The translations under genes were made by a program, and so were the position numbers. Of a DNA stretch of 64,000 nucleotides, positions 55,405 to 64,000 are shown in pieces. The number at the start of each line of letters is the position of its first letter. The stretch's first letter is position 1. Source of the DNA: Naematelia aurantialba (taxonomy: Eukaryota; Basidiomycota; Tremellomycetes; Tremellales; Naemateliaceae); the NCBI GenBank assembly GCA_021527695.1, contig JAKFAO010000002.1, positions 868,501 through 932,500 on the forward strand. The letters are read 5' to 3'. Below the pieces are notes generated by a model. The model had not been told where the DNA came from, did no database searches, and saw only the letters and a program-made list of their open reading frames with translations.

Positions 55405-58345
55405 ATGGGTCGGGAGATCATTAATGTGTCCGGTATGTTGCACCTTGCTCTTCCTACGTCAACAGTGCTGATGCTTCCTAGTCGGACAAGGTACGTCGTT
55501 CATTTCCCGGCGATTTGCAGATTCGCCACTCCAGCGTACGAGCACTAGAAATGCGCCGCCCGATAGGGATCATGGATGGATGGATGGATGGATGGATGGA
55601 TGGATGGATGGATGGATGGATGGGCAGGAGTGGATCGCTGATGAGTTTCAGCCGGGAACCAGATCGGAACGGCATTCTGGGAGAACATCCTGCAGGTGGG
55701 CTGGCTTGCTCTGTCGTTCGGGGAAGGCTAATCACTTACAGGAACATGGGCTGGATCGTATGTCTCCGTTGTCGCACTGCACTCTGGCGTGGTACTAAGG
55801 GTTCGTAGGGAGCGGAAAATACGTCGGATCAGACCAACAACAGCTGGACAAAGGCAAGTCTTCTTTCTTTCCGTCTTCGTCCTCTTCTCTCCTCGTCTCC
55901 TCTCCTCCTATCCTGTCCTGCCCTCCTTCTCTCCTGCCCTCCTCTTTTGCTCCCCGCTCTTCTCATTTTGTCTTTTTCTGCTTTCCTCCTTTCCTCCTGT
56001 CCTTTCGTTCCTTCTTTCTTCCTTTCTTCCTTTCTTTCTTTCCTCGTTTCCTCGTTTCCTTCTCTCCTCTCTCCCTTCCGGTGTTCGCCCTTCTTCCATA
56101 CTCCCATATGTCGGAATCTTGCGTGCGAGCAATTTTAGCCCTTGCAGTCCACCGGCCCGGGCCGCGCTGACAACGCACAGTCGATGTCTACTTCACACAA
56201 GCGAGCAACTCAAAATACGTGCCGCGGTCGGTGCAGGTCGATCTCGAGCCCGGAGTAGTCGATCTAGTTCGCTCCGGACCGCTCGCCAACCTCTTCAGAC
56301 CAGACACTTTTGTGCATGGAGAGAGCGGGGCAGGGAACAACTGGGCAAAGGGGTACTATACTGAGGGTGAGTTGCGGCGCTTCGTATCAGAGCGGCTTCG
56401 GGAGCCTACCGGAGGAATTGTTCGATGTCAGGAAATTCCTGGAGCATGGGTGATGTGGGATCGTGGGGCCTGAGGTCAGGTGCCCCAGGATCTAGGAACG
56501 CGTAATGAGGCCGAGACTCAGGGCAGATATCAAACAGCGGGTCCGGCTCGTACCGCGAGCTGAAAGGCTCCCCGATGTGGGTCACAGCGGAAAGAGAGGG
56601 GCAGGCGTAAGCTGTAGCATCAAGCTCAATGAGCCAGCGGGCGTGCCGATGGGAGCGCGTCCAGTCTAGAGCAAATCCGTACTGGATGTGGTCCACAACT
56701 GACACGGCTCAGGTGCCGAACTGATCGACCCGATCATGGATGTTCTCCGGACTCAGGCAGAAGGAGCCGACTCCCTGCAGGGCTTCCAGGTTCTTCATTG
56801 TCAGTGACCCCCGGTCTAGCGTGATCTCCTTCTGATCTCGTCCAGCTCTTGGCGGAGGTACAGGTTCCGGTCTGGGAGCTCTACTTCTAGGCAAGATCCG
56901 AGAAGAGTTCCCAGACCGTATGCTTGCAACCTTCTCCATATTCCCCTCTCCAAAAGTCTCCGAAACAGTCGTGGAGCCATACAATGCTGTTCTGTCGACC
57001 AACACCCTTGTGGAGAATTCAGACATCACATGCTGTATCGATGTGAGTGTCTCGCCAGGTTGGTGACCTTAGCCCTGACGCAAGACAGAACGAGGCGCTG
57101 TACCAGATCTGCGTGTCGGAATTGAAGAACAAGACACCCGAGTACAAAGATTTGAATGGGCTCATTGCGAAGGTCATGTCGGGTTTCACCAGTGAGTTGA
57201 CATTGGACGTATATGCATGCGGAAGCTCACACCGAGTCTAGCGACGTTGCGCTTGTATGTCGTCGAACATTCTCTGTCTTTTACTAACGTTTTCAGCCCC
57301 GGTGTCCTGAATTCAGACTTGCGTAAACTCGCCGTCAACATGGGTCAGCTACAGGCGTTGCTATTGTGAATCCAGCTGACACCTTATAGTGCCGTTCCCC
57401 CGATTGCACTTCTTCACGGCTGGCTATGCTCCTCTCGTCGCCTCGAATTCAAGGCAGTATACGGTGTGTTGTCCCATTATTGACTATGCCCGTACTGAGC
57501 AGCTTTAGGCATCCAATGTACACGATCTTACCTCTGCCATTTTCCAGAAGAAGTCACTGCTCGCCGCTATCGACCCAGTTATGGGCAAATACCTCACAGT
57601 ATCAGTCGCTTACCGCGGAAAGCTGTCGATGCGAGATAGTGAGTACTCATATCAGGTGCGGTCGGCTAATTCGCTCAGTTGAGAACGCCGTATGGGACTT
57701 CCACAACAAGGTAAGCGTGTAACATAAAATATTTACTGGCGCTAACGTGATCTTCAGAACTCTGCGTACTTTGTCCCATGGGTGAATCCCTAGATGTTGG
57801 GGTCTCAGCTCTGCTGAACGTTCTTGCAGATTCCCAACTCGTCTCTTACGACGCTGTGCACTATCCCTCCGCAAGGTCAATCCGCCGCTGCGACTCTTGT
57901 GGCCAACACGACTGCTATCTCCGGTAAGCTTCTCGAGTCTCATTCTGTCAAGGACCGTCTAACATCTTCGCAGAGGTGTTCAAGCGGAGTCACGGGCAGT
58001 TCCGCCAATTGTTCAAACGACGGGCCTTTGTTCATTGGTGAGTTGCTTGTCGTGCATTGCGGCTATGCTGACGAGTCAGGTACACTGGAGAGGGTATGGA
58101 CGAGGTACAGCTCTTTGCGTCGCGCTGTGTCTGCCGCTGATATCCCACAGATGGAGTTCACCGAGGCCGAGTCGAATTTGTCAGATCTCTGCAACGAGTA
58201 CGAGCAATGTGAGCTACCACCTCCTAGCAACGCATGTAGCTCATGAGATGCAGATGCCAACGCAGATATCGACGACGAGTTTGGGGACGGTGAGGCTGTC
58301 GAGAATGGCGAGGAGGGCGAGTACTATGAAGGGGAGGAGGCATAA
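55405..58345 (+). CDS. TUB2: Divergent beta-tubulin
   Basis: Beta-tubulin, the GTP-hydrolysing subunit of microtubules, encoded in at least twelve exons. Spliced pieces read [30 protein letters not shown], a sheet with [20 protein letters not shown], then [17 protein letters not shown], then [20 protein letters not shown], the GTPase loop [95 protein letters not shown] and an acidic tail ending EYYEGEEA. Stop TAA at 58343. The order and the GEGMDE helix are beta-type, but it departs from canonical fungal beta-tubulin at many sites: an extra Gly after Met, Ala for Cys12, Ile and Cys at positions equivalent to 198 and 200, and TAGYAP for the usual MPGFAP or MVGFAP. One intron (55854-56180) has a GC donor. 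Probably a second, divergent beta-tubulin, as in Cryptococcus; the symbol is tentative. Confidence 0.9.
55572..55623 (+). repeat. (ATGG)13 tetranucleotide microsatellite in a tubulin intron
   Basis: Thirteen perfect ATGG units inside the second intron of the beta-tubulin gene. Confidence 0.95.
55854..56180 (+). other. GC-AG intron in beta-tubulin, pyrimidine-rich
   Basis: The donor is AAAG|GCAAGT and the acceptor CGCACAG before TCGATGTC. This junction alone gives the tubulin frame Asp-Lys-Val-Asp-Val-Tyr. The body from 55858 to 56095 is nearly pure pyrimidine on the plus strand. Confidence 0.88.
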
Positions 58346-58732
58346 TAGAATTTACGTTGGGCGACGGGCACAAGGGCGGCGCAAACAGGATAGGACGTTT
58401 CGTGTGGGGGTGCGGGCGAAATTAAAGGGCAAGAGGTACAGATATTGGGAGCAGAGAGGAATATCTTGTGTATTATTGTGTCGAAAATCTGGTGAAATAT
58501 ACCCGCTTAGAGGTTTGTGACGGAAGCAAATATGAAACACGGCGGCGTGTTTCATGAACGCCGTTTGCGCTTCAACACATCCTGAAGGGTCGTCGTTTGT
58601 CAAGCTGATTGTGAGCGCAAGCTCGAGTGGACAAGTGCAGTAGAGTGAGGAATAGTATCGCGCTGTCAGAGGGAGTCTAGAGCTTTGTCTCACGACGTGA
58701 ACGGATATCGGTTCCCAGTGGAAGAGAAGGGG
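58346..58732. promoter_or_regulatory. Spacer beta-tubulin to Gly-rich gene
   Basis: 387 bp between two rightward genes, holding the tubulin 3' UTR and the next promoter. No ORF or repeat of note. Confidence 0.45.
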
Positions 58733-60674
58733 ATGGCGCTGAGCTTGGCCCACGAGCTGGCTGGGGCGTTTGGTGGTGTGGTCGATGGAGGAGGGGGCAT
58801 GTCGCTGGGGGAGGAGATTGGGTATGAAGAACGGTACGAGGTTTACGACGAAAGTCTCGAGTTGGAGCTGGGAGGGAGCGGGAATGCAGGGAGCGGTGGT
58901 GGTGATGGTGGTGGTGGTGAGTTGGCTGGTGTCTCTGGCAATTTTGTCTCACTTGCCGTGCCATGTGTCTCCTTCGGCTCTGCATGTCTCTTTCAGTTCT
59001 TTTGTCTGTTTCGGTGGGGCTGGGAGGTGCTGACAGGGTGCTCTTCTCTTAGCTGTAGGGCGACCGTTGTGGAACAGGACATTGAGTCCCGTCTCAGAGG
59101 CACCACATGATGGGCAAATTGCCGACCACGATACGGACCGCAATTCCCTGCACGACTCCAACCATGATGCCGACCACGCCGACGCCAGCGACCTTGTCTC
59201 CTCCCCCGCTCTGGATACATTCCCCTCCCCCGCTCTGGATACATTCCCCTCCCCTGCGGATCTGGGTACATTCCCCACCGCATATCCAGCAACTCAAGCA
59301 ACACGAGCAGAAGGAGACGGCGAGCCACCCCTACTAGCATTGCAGAAACACCTGTCCTCCACCGCGCGATTCCTCGCCGCCCTGAGGCGGGCAGCGGAGA
59401 GCGGCGAAGGGGACCGGGGAAGCGCGCTGGAAGGGAGACTGGCGGCGCATTTGGAGAGACTGAATGCGAGCGAGAGGGCGCGGGAGGAGCAGATTCGCTG
59501 GTTGGGGGTGGTGGAGAGGGAGATATGGGGGGTGGCGGTTGGTGGTGGTGGCGGCGGTGGCGGACATGAACGTGGACATGGGGTTGGGGGTGGGACTGGG
59601 CAGTTGAGATATGGACATGGATGGGGAGGTGGACTGGGAGATGTAGTGGGGGAGCAGCTCGGAGATGTAGTGGGGGAAGGGCTCGGAGATGGACTCGGAG
59701 AAGGACTGACAGGGCATGGACGAGATCAAGCAGATCCACCGAACACGTATCCGAATGTAGTGAGGGCTGGGGAGGAAGAGGAAGACAACGTGGAAGTGAG
59801 CGAGGAGGTGGTGGAAGGAGACAGCCCCGGGTGGACGGGGGAACAACCCCGACTAGCAACTGGGATGGTGCCGACCGTGGTCCTCTCTGACGACGACGTT
59901 CCCTTGTCGCCAGTACCGGCCGGCGACTCGCCGCCTTTCCGGAGCTACCTCCACTCCCCACTCGGCAGCGAGCAGTATCCCCACACCACCACCTTTTCCG
60001 CCATCGCCATCTCCCCCAGCCCCCCCTCCGACTCGCCATACGCCACACACCGAGCCCCGGAAACGCCCATATCCCGTACAAGGGCGATATCCCACACACC
60101 GCCGGCATCCTATACAACGCCAATACCCTATGCAACGCCCATCTCCCACGCCGCACTGGGAATCATCGACGCCACGGCCTCCCTCGTCGCGTCGTTGTCG
60201 GGCGTACAGGCCGCGTCTACCGCAGTCTCCAGCTCGGTCGGCAGCACCGCGCGCGCACTTCGCGGCGTCAGGGCGGGGCTCGATACCTTCCGCGAGCGCG
60301 AGGTGTTGGTCGCCGCGGCGAAGCGGGGAGTGGAGGAGTGGGAGGCGAGCCGGCTCCGGCGCGGCCTGGGAGGCGGTCTCGTCCTTGGTACGTCTGGGTC
60401 TGGGTCTGGGTCGGGGGACAAGGACGGCGGTGCGGGTGCCGGCGTGAGTGCAGGTGTGAGTGCAGATGCAAGTGTGAATGCGGGTGCGGGTGTGAGTGTG
60501 GGTGCGGGTGCGGGTGTGAATGCGGGTGCGGGTGCAGGTACGGTTACCGGTGGGGCTGCGGGTATCGGGCACAGCCTGGAGCAGGAGTGCAAGGCCTTCC
60601 AAAGCGTGCTGGATACCTGTCAACGGCGACTGGAGGAGATCATGCAGAGCGGTGCCGCTATCGCCGTGTCGTAG
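58733..60674 (+). CDS. Unrecognised Gly-rich protein with coiled segment
   Basis: I do not recognise this gene. The ATG at 58733 gives MALSLAHELAGAFGG and an acidic patch (GEEIGYEERYEVYDESLELE), then a Gly-rich stretch with a GTGAGT donor (about 58918). The acceptor TCTTAG near 59052 continues into VGRPLWNRTLSPVSEAPHDG. Notable parts: a triplicated Leu-Asp-Thr-Phe-Pro-Ser-Pro motif (59205-59275); a helical segment (LLALQKHLSSTARFLAALRR, then LAAHLERLNASERAREEQI, then LGVVEREI); Gly/His-rich and Gly-Asp-Val-Val-Gly-Glu repeats (59640-59705); a Pro/Thr region; a second helical block (about 60150-60340); a Gly-Ala-Val-Ser repeat (60432-60560); and a final helix SLEQECKAFQSVLDTCQRRL. TAG at 60672. 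Helices flanking disordered repeats suggest a scaffold; no enzyme motif. Confidence 0.6.
60432..60560 (+). repeat. Coding Gly-Ala-Val repeat
   Basis: Irregular hexamer-based repeat (GGTGTGAGTGCA, GGTGCGGGTGTG) in frame, encoding Gly-Ala-Gly-Val-Ser/Asn words in the unrecognised protein. Confidence 0.85.
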
Positions 60675-61427
60675 CGTCTCGGACTCGGTATCGAGCCGTA
60701 TCATAGCGTGGCGTAGCGTGTGAGTGAGCGTGTCGTGCAGTATATTCCGCGGTCACATCTATTGTGTACGCTAGATCGCGTATATGTTGATTCTGCTTGT
60801 AGACCGATACGCATGGATTGACATATTGCTTATACCGCGTCGGCGTCACGGGTCACGCACATGGTCGTGGACTGCCAGTGTCAGTGTCAGTGTGTCAATG
60901 TCCGCGTCAGTGAGTGTCAGCGCTAGTGTGTCAGTGTCTCGACGAGACTGCACAAGATCGCGCAACAAGCGCAGACCAGAAGATAATCCATCCGCTCATA
61001 CCTGCTCCTAGCCCATCCCTACCACCTCCACCCCCTCCACCCCTATCCCCATCCCGCTCTGCTACACACGCACACCTATGTATGTCTACTACGTAGATTA
61101 ACTAAAACACGTACACATTTCCCCGCGCTCATACAGCCGGCCACCATCCCGGTCCCGCGGCCGGTCCCGGGGCACCACCGACGCCGCCTGCCGCCTGCCG
61201 CCTGCTCTGTCGCTAGCCTCGTACATTGTTCAGATGCGGAAAGTGGGGATGACAAGTCACGGATATACAGCCGGTCACGGAATCGTTCGGACACAATCGC
61301 AAGGTTTGAGGTGAGAAGATTTGAGGACCGCAATTGCGGCCAGGGTTACCAGGGTCAATAGAGTTGGGGGGTCAGGAATGCGAGTCAAAGAATTGAGAAT
61401 GGCTGGTCGGGTTCGCGGGCAAGACTC
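60675..61427. other. Convergent spacer to CCR4
   Basis: 753 bp between converging stops. It contains GTCAGT/GTGTCA repeats at about 60884-60935 and a CCGCCTGCCG doublet near 61185-61200. No ORF or RNA gene supported. Confidence 0.5.
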
Positions 61428-63841
61428 CTATTGACGACCTTTCTGGCCCAGGATGCGGAACTGGGCGAATACTGGAATATGGCTGCACACGTCAACACCA
61501 GCTCCGACACAGCCAACACAGCACACGGCACACGGCACATGGCCCACGACACACGGCACGGCACGCTGCGACTCACTCTGATGGGAAATGTGCATTGGGG
61601 AATCCCACTGCCTTGTCCAGATACGCCCTGTCCACGTCCCCGAGCACGCTGGTCACCTTGATATTGCGCGGCGTGTAGAAAATGTAGTCGATGGCCGCGT
61701 CGAACGTCGGTGTGAAATTCGTCATCTTCATCTCGCCCATACTCGCACAGGCGCTCTGAAGGCCCAGGTGGTGCTGCAGCCCCTTTGCAGTGTACGTCCC
61801 GTACGTGTGCGACATGAAGTCTTCGTGGCCCGGCTCGATGCGCCCGGTCGACAGGTACTCATACACTGCTGAGCCGGCCAGCGAGTTGAGATCGACACAC
61901 AGGATGAGCGGTATATCCCGGCCGTGCTCGTTGCGGTCGTAGTGCGGCACCTGGCCGTTGTTGTACTCTGCATCCGCCGAGAGCTTGGCAGGCAAGGCCG
62001 CGAACCGGTCGACAATCTTCTCCAACTCGCCCATCAGCATGCCAATCTGCACCAGCTTGACATCGCGATATCGGTGATCCCAGTAGATATGCGAGTTGGC
62101 CACCATGAGCCGTGCGCCAGACGCTTGGAACTCGAGGGAAGCGACGACCGCGATGTTGTCCCGCGACATGACCCGGTTGAACATGTCGTCAGACCGCAGC
62201 TCGTCTCTGCGCAAGGCGATTTGGTTGAATTCAACCACTTGGGTCTCGATGAGGTTGAATCTGTCCGTCAGCACATGCTCCGCAAGGCGCTCACCTATCG
62301 CTCTTCCAGAACGTAGCACATCCATCCACGACCTTTGCTTCTTCGGCGCTCATCGTTCTCGCTCGCGTCCGGGGATAATGACTGCCCTCGTATCCGTGCT
62401 CCTTGAGTTCTGGGTAGAAAAAGTCTGCGTACTGCTCGCAGTCGATCTCCTGAAGACACACCACATCGGCCGAAGCATTCACAATCTCGTTCAGAATAGT
62501 CTGCTTCCGGTACGACCAATCGAGCGCCCATCCGGGAGTGTAAGAGTAGCTCGAGCCAGGTGCGAACGTATGGCAAAGGATGTTGTAGGTGAGGACCGTG
62601 AACGACTCTTGTTTGCCGGTGGTTGGCGACGAGACATCCGGCGCGATCTCGATCCACTCTCGTTGTGGAGGGCCAGGTCCAACAGGGCACGAATCGCGCA
62701 GATGCTGTATCAGTGCCGTCGCGCCGCCGTTCGCAACCAGCTTCTCATACCGTTCATCCATGGGATTGCCAGCGATGCCGATAAAGTCGAGCTGGTACAG
62801 GGTGCCAAGCTCGGGAGGAAGAGTCGTCAGGTGATTGTCGAACAGCATCAATTCCTTCAGCTTGGACAGGACGCCTAGCTCGGGTGGCAGGGATGTAAGT
62901 TCATTCCCGGTGACGTCGAGGACGGTCAATTGCCGCATGCTGGCAATTGAAGGAGGGAGCGAGGTCAAGGCGTTGTGGTTAATGAAGAGTTCGGTGACGT
63001 GAGTGAATGTGAATAGGGCGGTTGAGAGATTACGGAGCTTGATCCCGCCTAGATCCATACCGTGCCAAGGTTCCGACGGCTTCTCTTCCTCCTTGTCCAC
63101 AGGTGCAGGCGCAGTCGACGGATTAGCAGGATCGACATTGCTCAAGCCTGGCGTCGAGAGACCGTCGCTGAGGAAATCCGGGGTGTGTCCGCGATCGCCA
63201 TTCGTGGCTACACCGGTGACTTGCAGCGAGTGGTTCTGACGATGTGAAAATTGGGCATCAGAGCCATTGGCGTCTGGCTTGATCTGCACAGCACTGGATG
63301 CTTTGTTCCGTGACGCCATTGCCGCCGCACGTGCTCGGTGGTGAGGGGAAGACGCGCTGCGCGAAGCCTTTCCACGTCAGCTTGTTCTCGAGGGGTTACT
63401 CACCTCCGCTACGGCAAGCTGCTGCTGCCAGATCGGCGTCATTGGTATCTGTTCCGCCTTTGGTGGACTCGCTTGACCCTGCCCCCCGGCACCAAACATG
63501 CCCATTCCATAACCTCCAGGTCCAACCCCCATGCCCATTCCCCCGGTACTCTGCTGAACGAGGTGCATACCGCCTGGACCCGCGCCGCCCAGACTCGGAT
63601 GATGTGATCCATGGCCATGCGACAAGTGTGGGGGGCCATGATGCTGGAAATGAGAAGCTAGTCCTCCAAAGCCCGGATTTGGCATGGGCATCCCATTACC
63701 GGTCCCTCCTCCGCCCCCTCCACCGGGCTGGAAGGGGTGTCGCCCGCCGACCCAGCCATTAGGCCCTCCGCTGGCAGATCCGTCGGGATGATGGTGAGAT
63801 TTCGAGGCCGAAGACGCGGTCGGTTGATGAGAGTAGAACAT
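61428..63841 (-). CDS. CCR4: CCR4 deadenylase, catalytic subunit of Ccr4-Not
   Basis: Mg-dependent 3'-5' poly(A) exonuclease that shortens mRNA tails as part of Ccr4-Not. The ATG at 63841 (TAG directly upstream) opens a Gly/His/Met/Pro-rich head. Then comes a leucine-rich repeat block that binds Caf1 (THVTELFINHNALTSLPPSI, then LTVLDVTGNELTSLPPELG), followed by the EEP nuclease domain: ESFTVLTYNILCHTFA, VVCLQEIDCEQYADFF (metal-binding Glu), VANSHIYWD, LILCVDLNSLAGS, FTPTFDAAIDYIFYT. The final catalytic His lies on a separate last exon: AHFPS is joined across an intron (about 61581-61488) to Asp-His-Ile-Pro-Val, then FAQFRILGQKGRQ and TAG at 61428. So the enzyme is complete even though a shorter frame appears to stop at 61573. 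Confidence 0.95.
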
Positions 63842-64000
63842 CTATGAGGAGAACCGAGGCGGAAAGGAAGAGGGGGGAGAAGCGTGGAGGTTCTGACTCT
63901 GCAAGAAAGGAGGACAGAGGTCAGTCACAAATTACAAACCGCCCACCCTCGAAGGCTTGCGCGGGCACTGGCCAACGAAAGGCGGACTCACTAGTATCAC
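63842..64000 (-). promoter_or_regulatory. CCR4 upstream region (window edge)
   Basis: 159 bp upstream of the CCR4 start to the window end. It is purine-rich near the gene (GAGGCGGAAAGGAAGAGG on the plus strand). A GTGAGT read on the minus strand near 63990 may be a leader-intron donor. Confidence 0.4.

Noticed and set aside
58993..60156. 387-codon minus-strand ORF opposite the Gly-rich gene
   Set aside because: Pro/His/Arg-rich mirror of the Gly-rich repeats. The plus frame is preferred because it has helical blocks and a splice-compatible start, though neither strand has a known domain.
61573..62325. CCR4 ending at HFPSE with loss of the last catalytic residues
   Set aside because: The apparent end is a GTGAGT donor. 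A CAG acceptor downstream supplies Asp-His-Ile-Pro and a proper stop at 61428, so the gene is intact.

Overview
The window is nuclear DNA of a basidiomycete yeast, most likely a tremellomycete (Tremellales/Trichosporonales grade). It is GC-rich and gene-dense. Genes are broken by many short introns, often about 50 nt, with GTNNGT donors and CTNAC-type branch sites. Every recognisable protein is a fungal housekeeping or signalling protein: Set2, Hem14, Pbn1/PIG-X, Pwp2, a Ras-type adenylate cyclase, an Arf6-type GTPase, a SUR7/PalI membrane protein, Edc4, a NIPA transporter, Cdh1, a divergent beta-tubulin and Ccr4. I saw no rRNA, tRNA, transposon, CRISPR array or prokaryotic feature. The lineage is inferred from gene style and protein character, not from a search.

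Layout, left to right. 1-3512 (+): SET2, 5' end outside the window. 3728-5771 (-): protoporphyrinogen oxidase, divergent from a PIG-X/PBN1-like gene at 5992-6970 (+). 7103-9217 (-): coiled-coil protein with an HMMR-like C-terminus, divergent from PWP2 at 9545-12417 (+), whose 5' leader is a 12-bp tandem repeat. 13025-20770 (-): adenylate cyclase. 21259-~23435 (-): R3H-type protein, divergent from ARF6 at 23696-25433 (+). 27089-27972 (+): SUR7/PalI protein. 28809-33545 (+): EDC4. 33995-36800 (-): saccharopine-dehydrogenase-like oxidoreductase. 37206-40193 (-): NIPA Mg transporter, divergent from a 3-hydroxyacyl-CoA dehydrogenase at 40833-42614 (+). 43751-47805 (+): MFS transporter. 49275-51784 (+): Cdh1. 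52763-54735 (-): secreted, probably GPI-anchored six-hairpin glycosidase, divergent from beta-tubulin at 55405-58345 (+). 58733-60674 (+): unrecognised Gly-rich protein. 61428-63841 (-): CCR4.

There are no operons. Some genes share a theme without being a cluster: EDC4 and CCR4 both act in mRNA decay (decapping and deadenylation), adenylate cyclase and Arf6 in signalling, Cdh1 and tubulin in mitosis. A common physical theme is abundant short tandem repeats in introns, leaders, spacers and low-complexity coding segments.

The most interesting signals are these. (i) In EDC4, three successive exons all end in phase 2, each just after a copy of an N-LL-x-MF motif, which looks like tandem duplication of a decapping-factor docking motif. 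(ii) Several repeat-bearing introns have a length divisible by 3 and are free of stops, including one in CDH1 that would insert a membrane-helix-like segment and one in the cyclase whose first in-frame stop is its own 3' splice-site TAG. (iii) There are at least two GC-AG introns. (iv) The beta-tubulin is divergent and has unusual residues at the nucleotide and benzimidazole positions.
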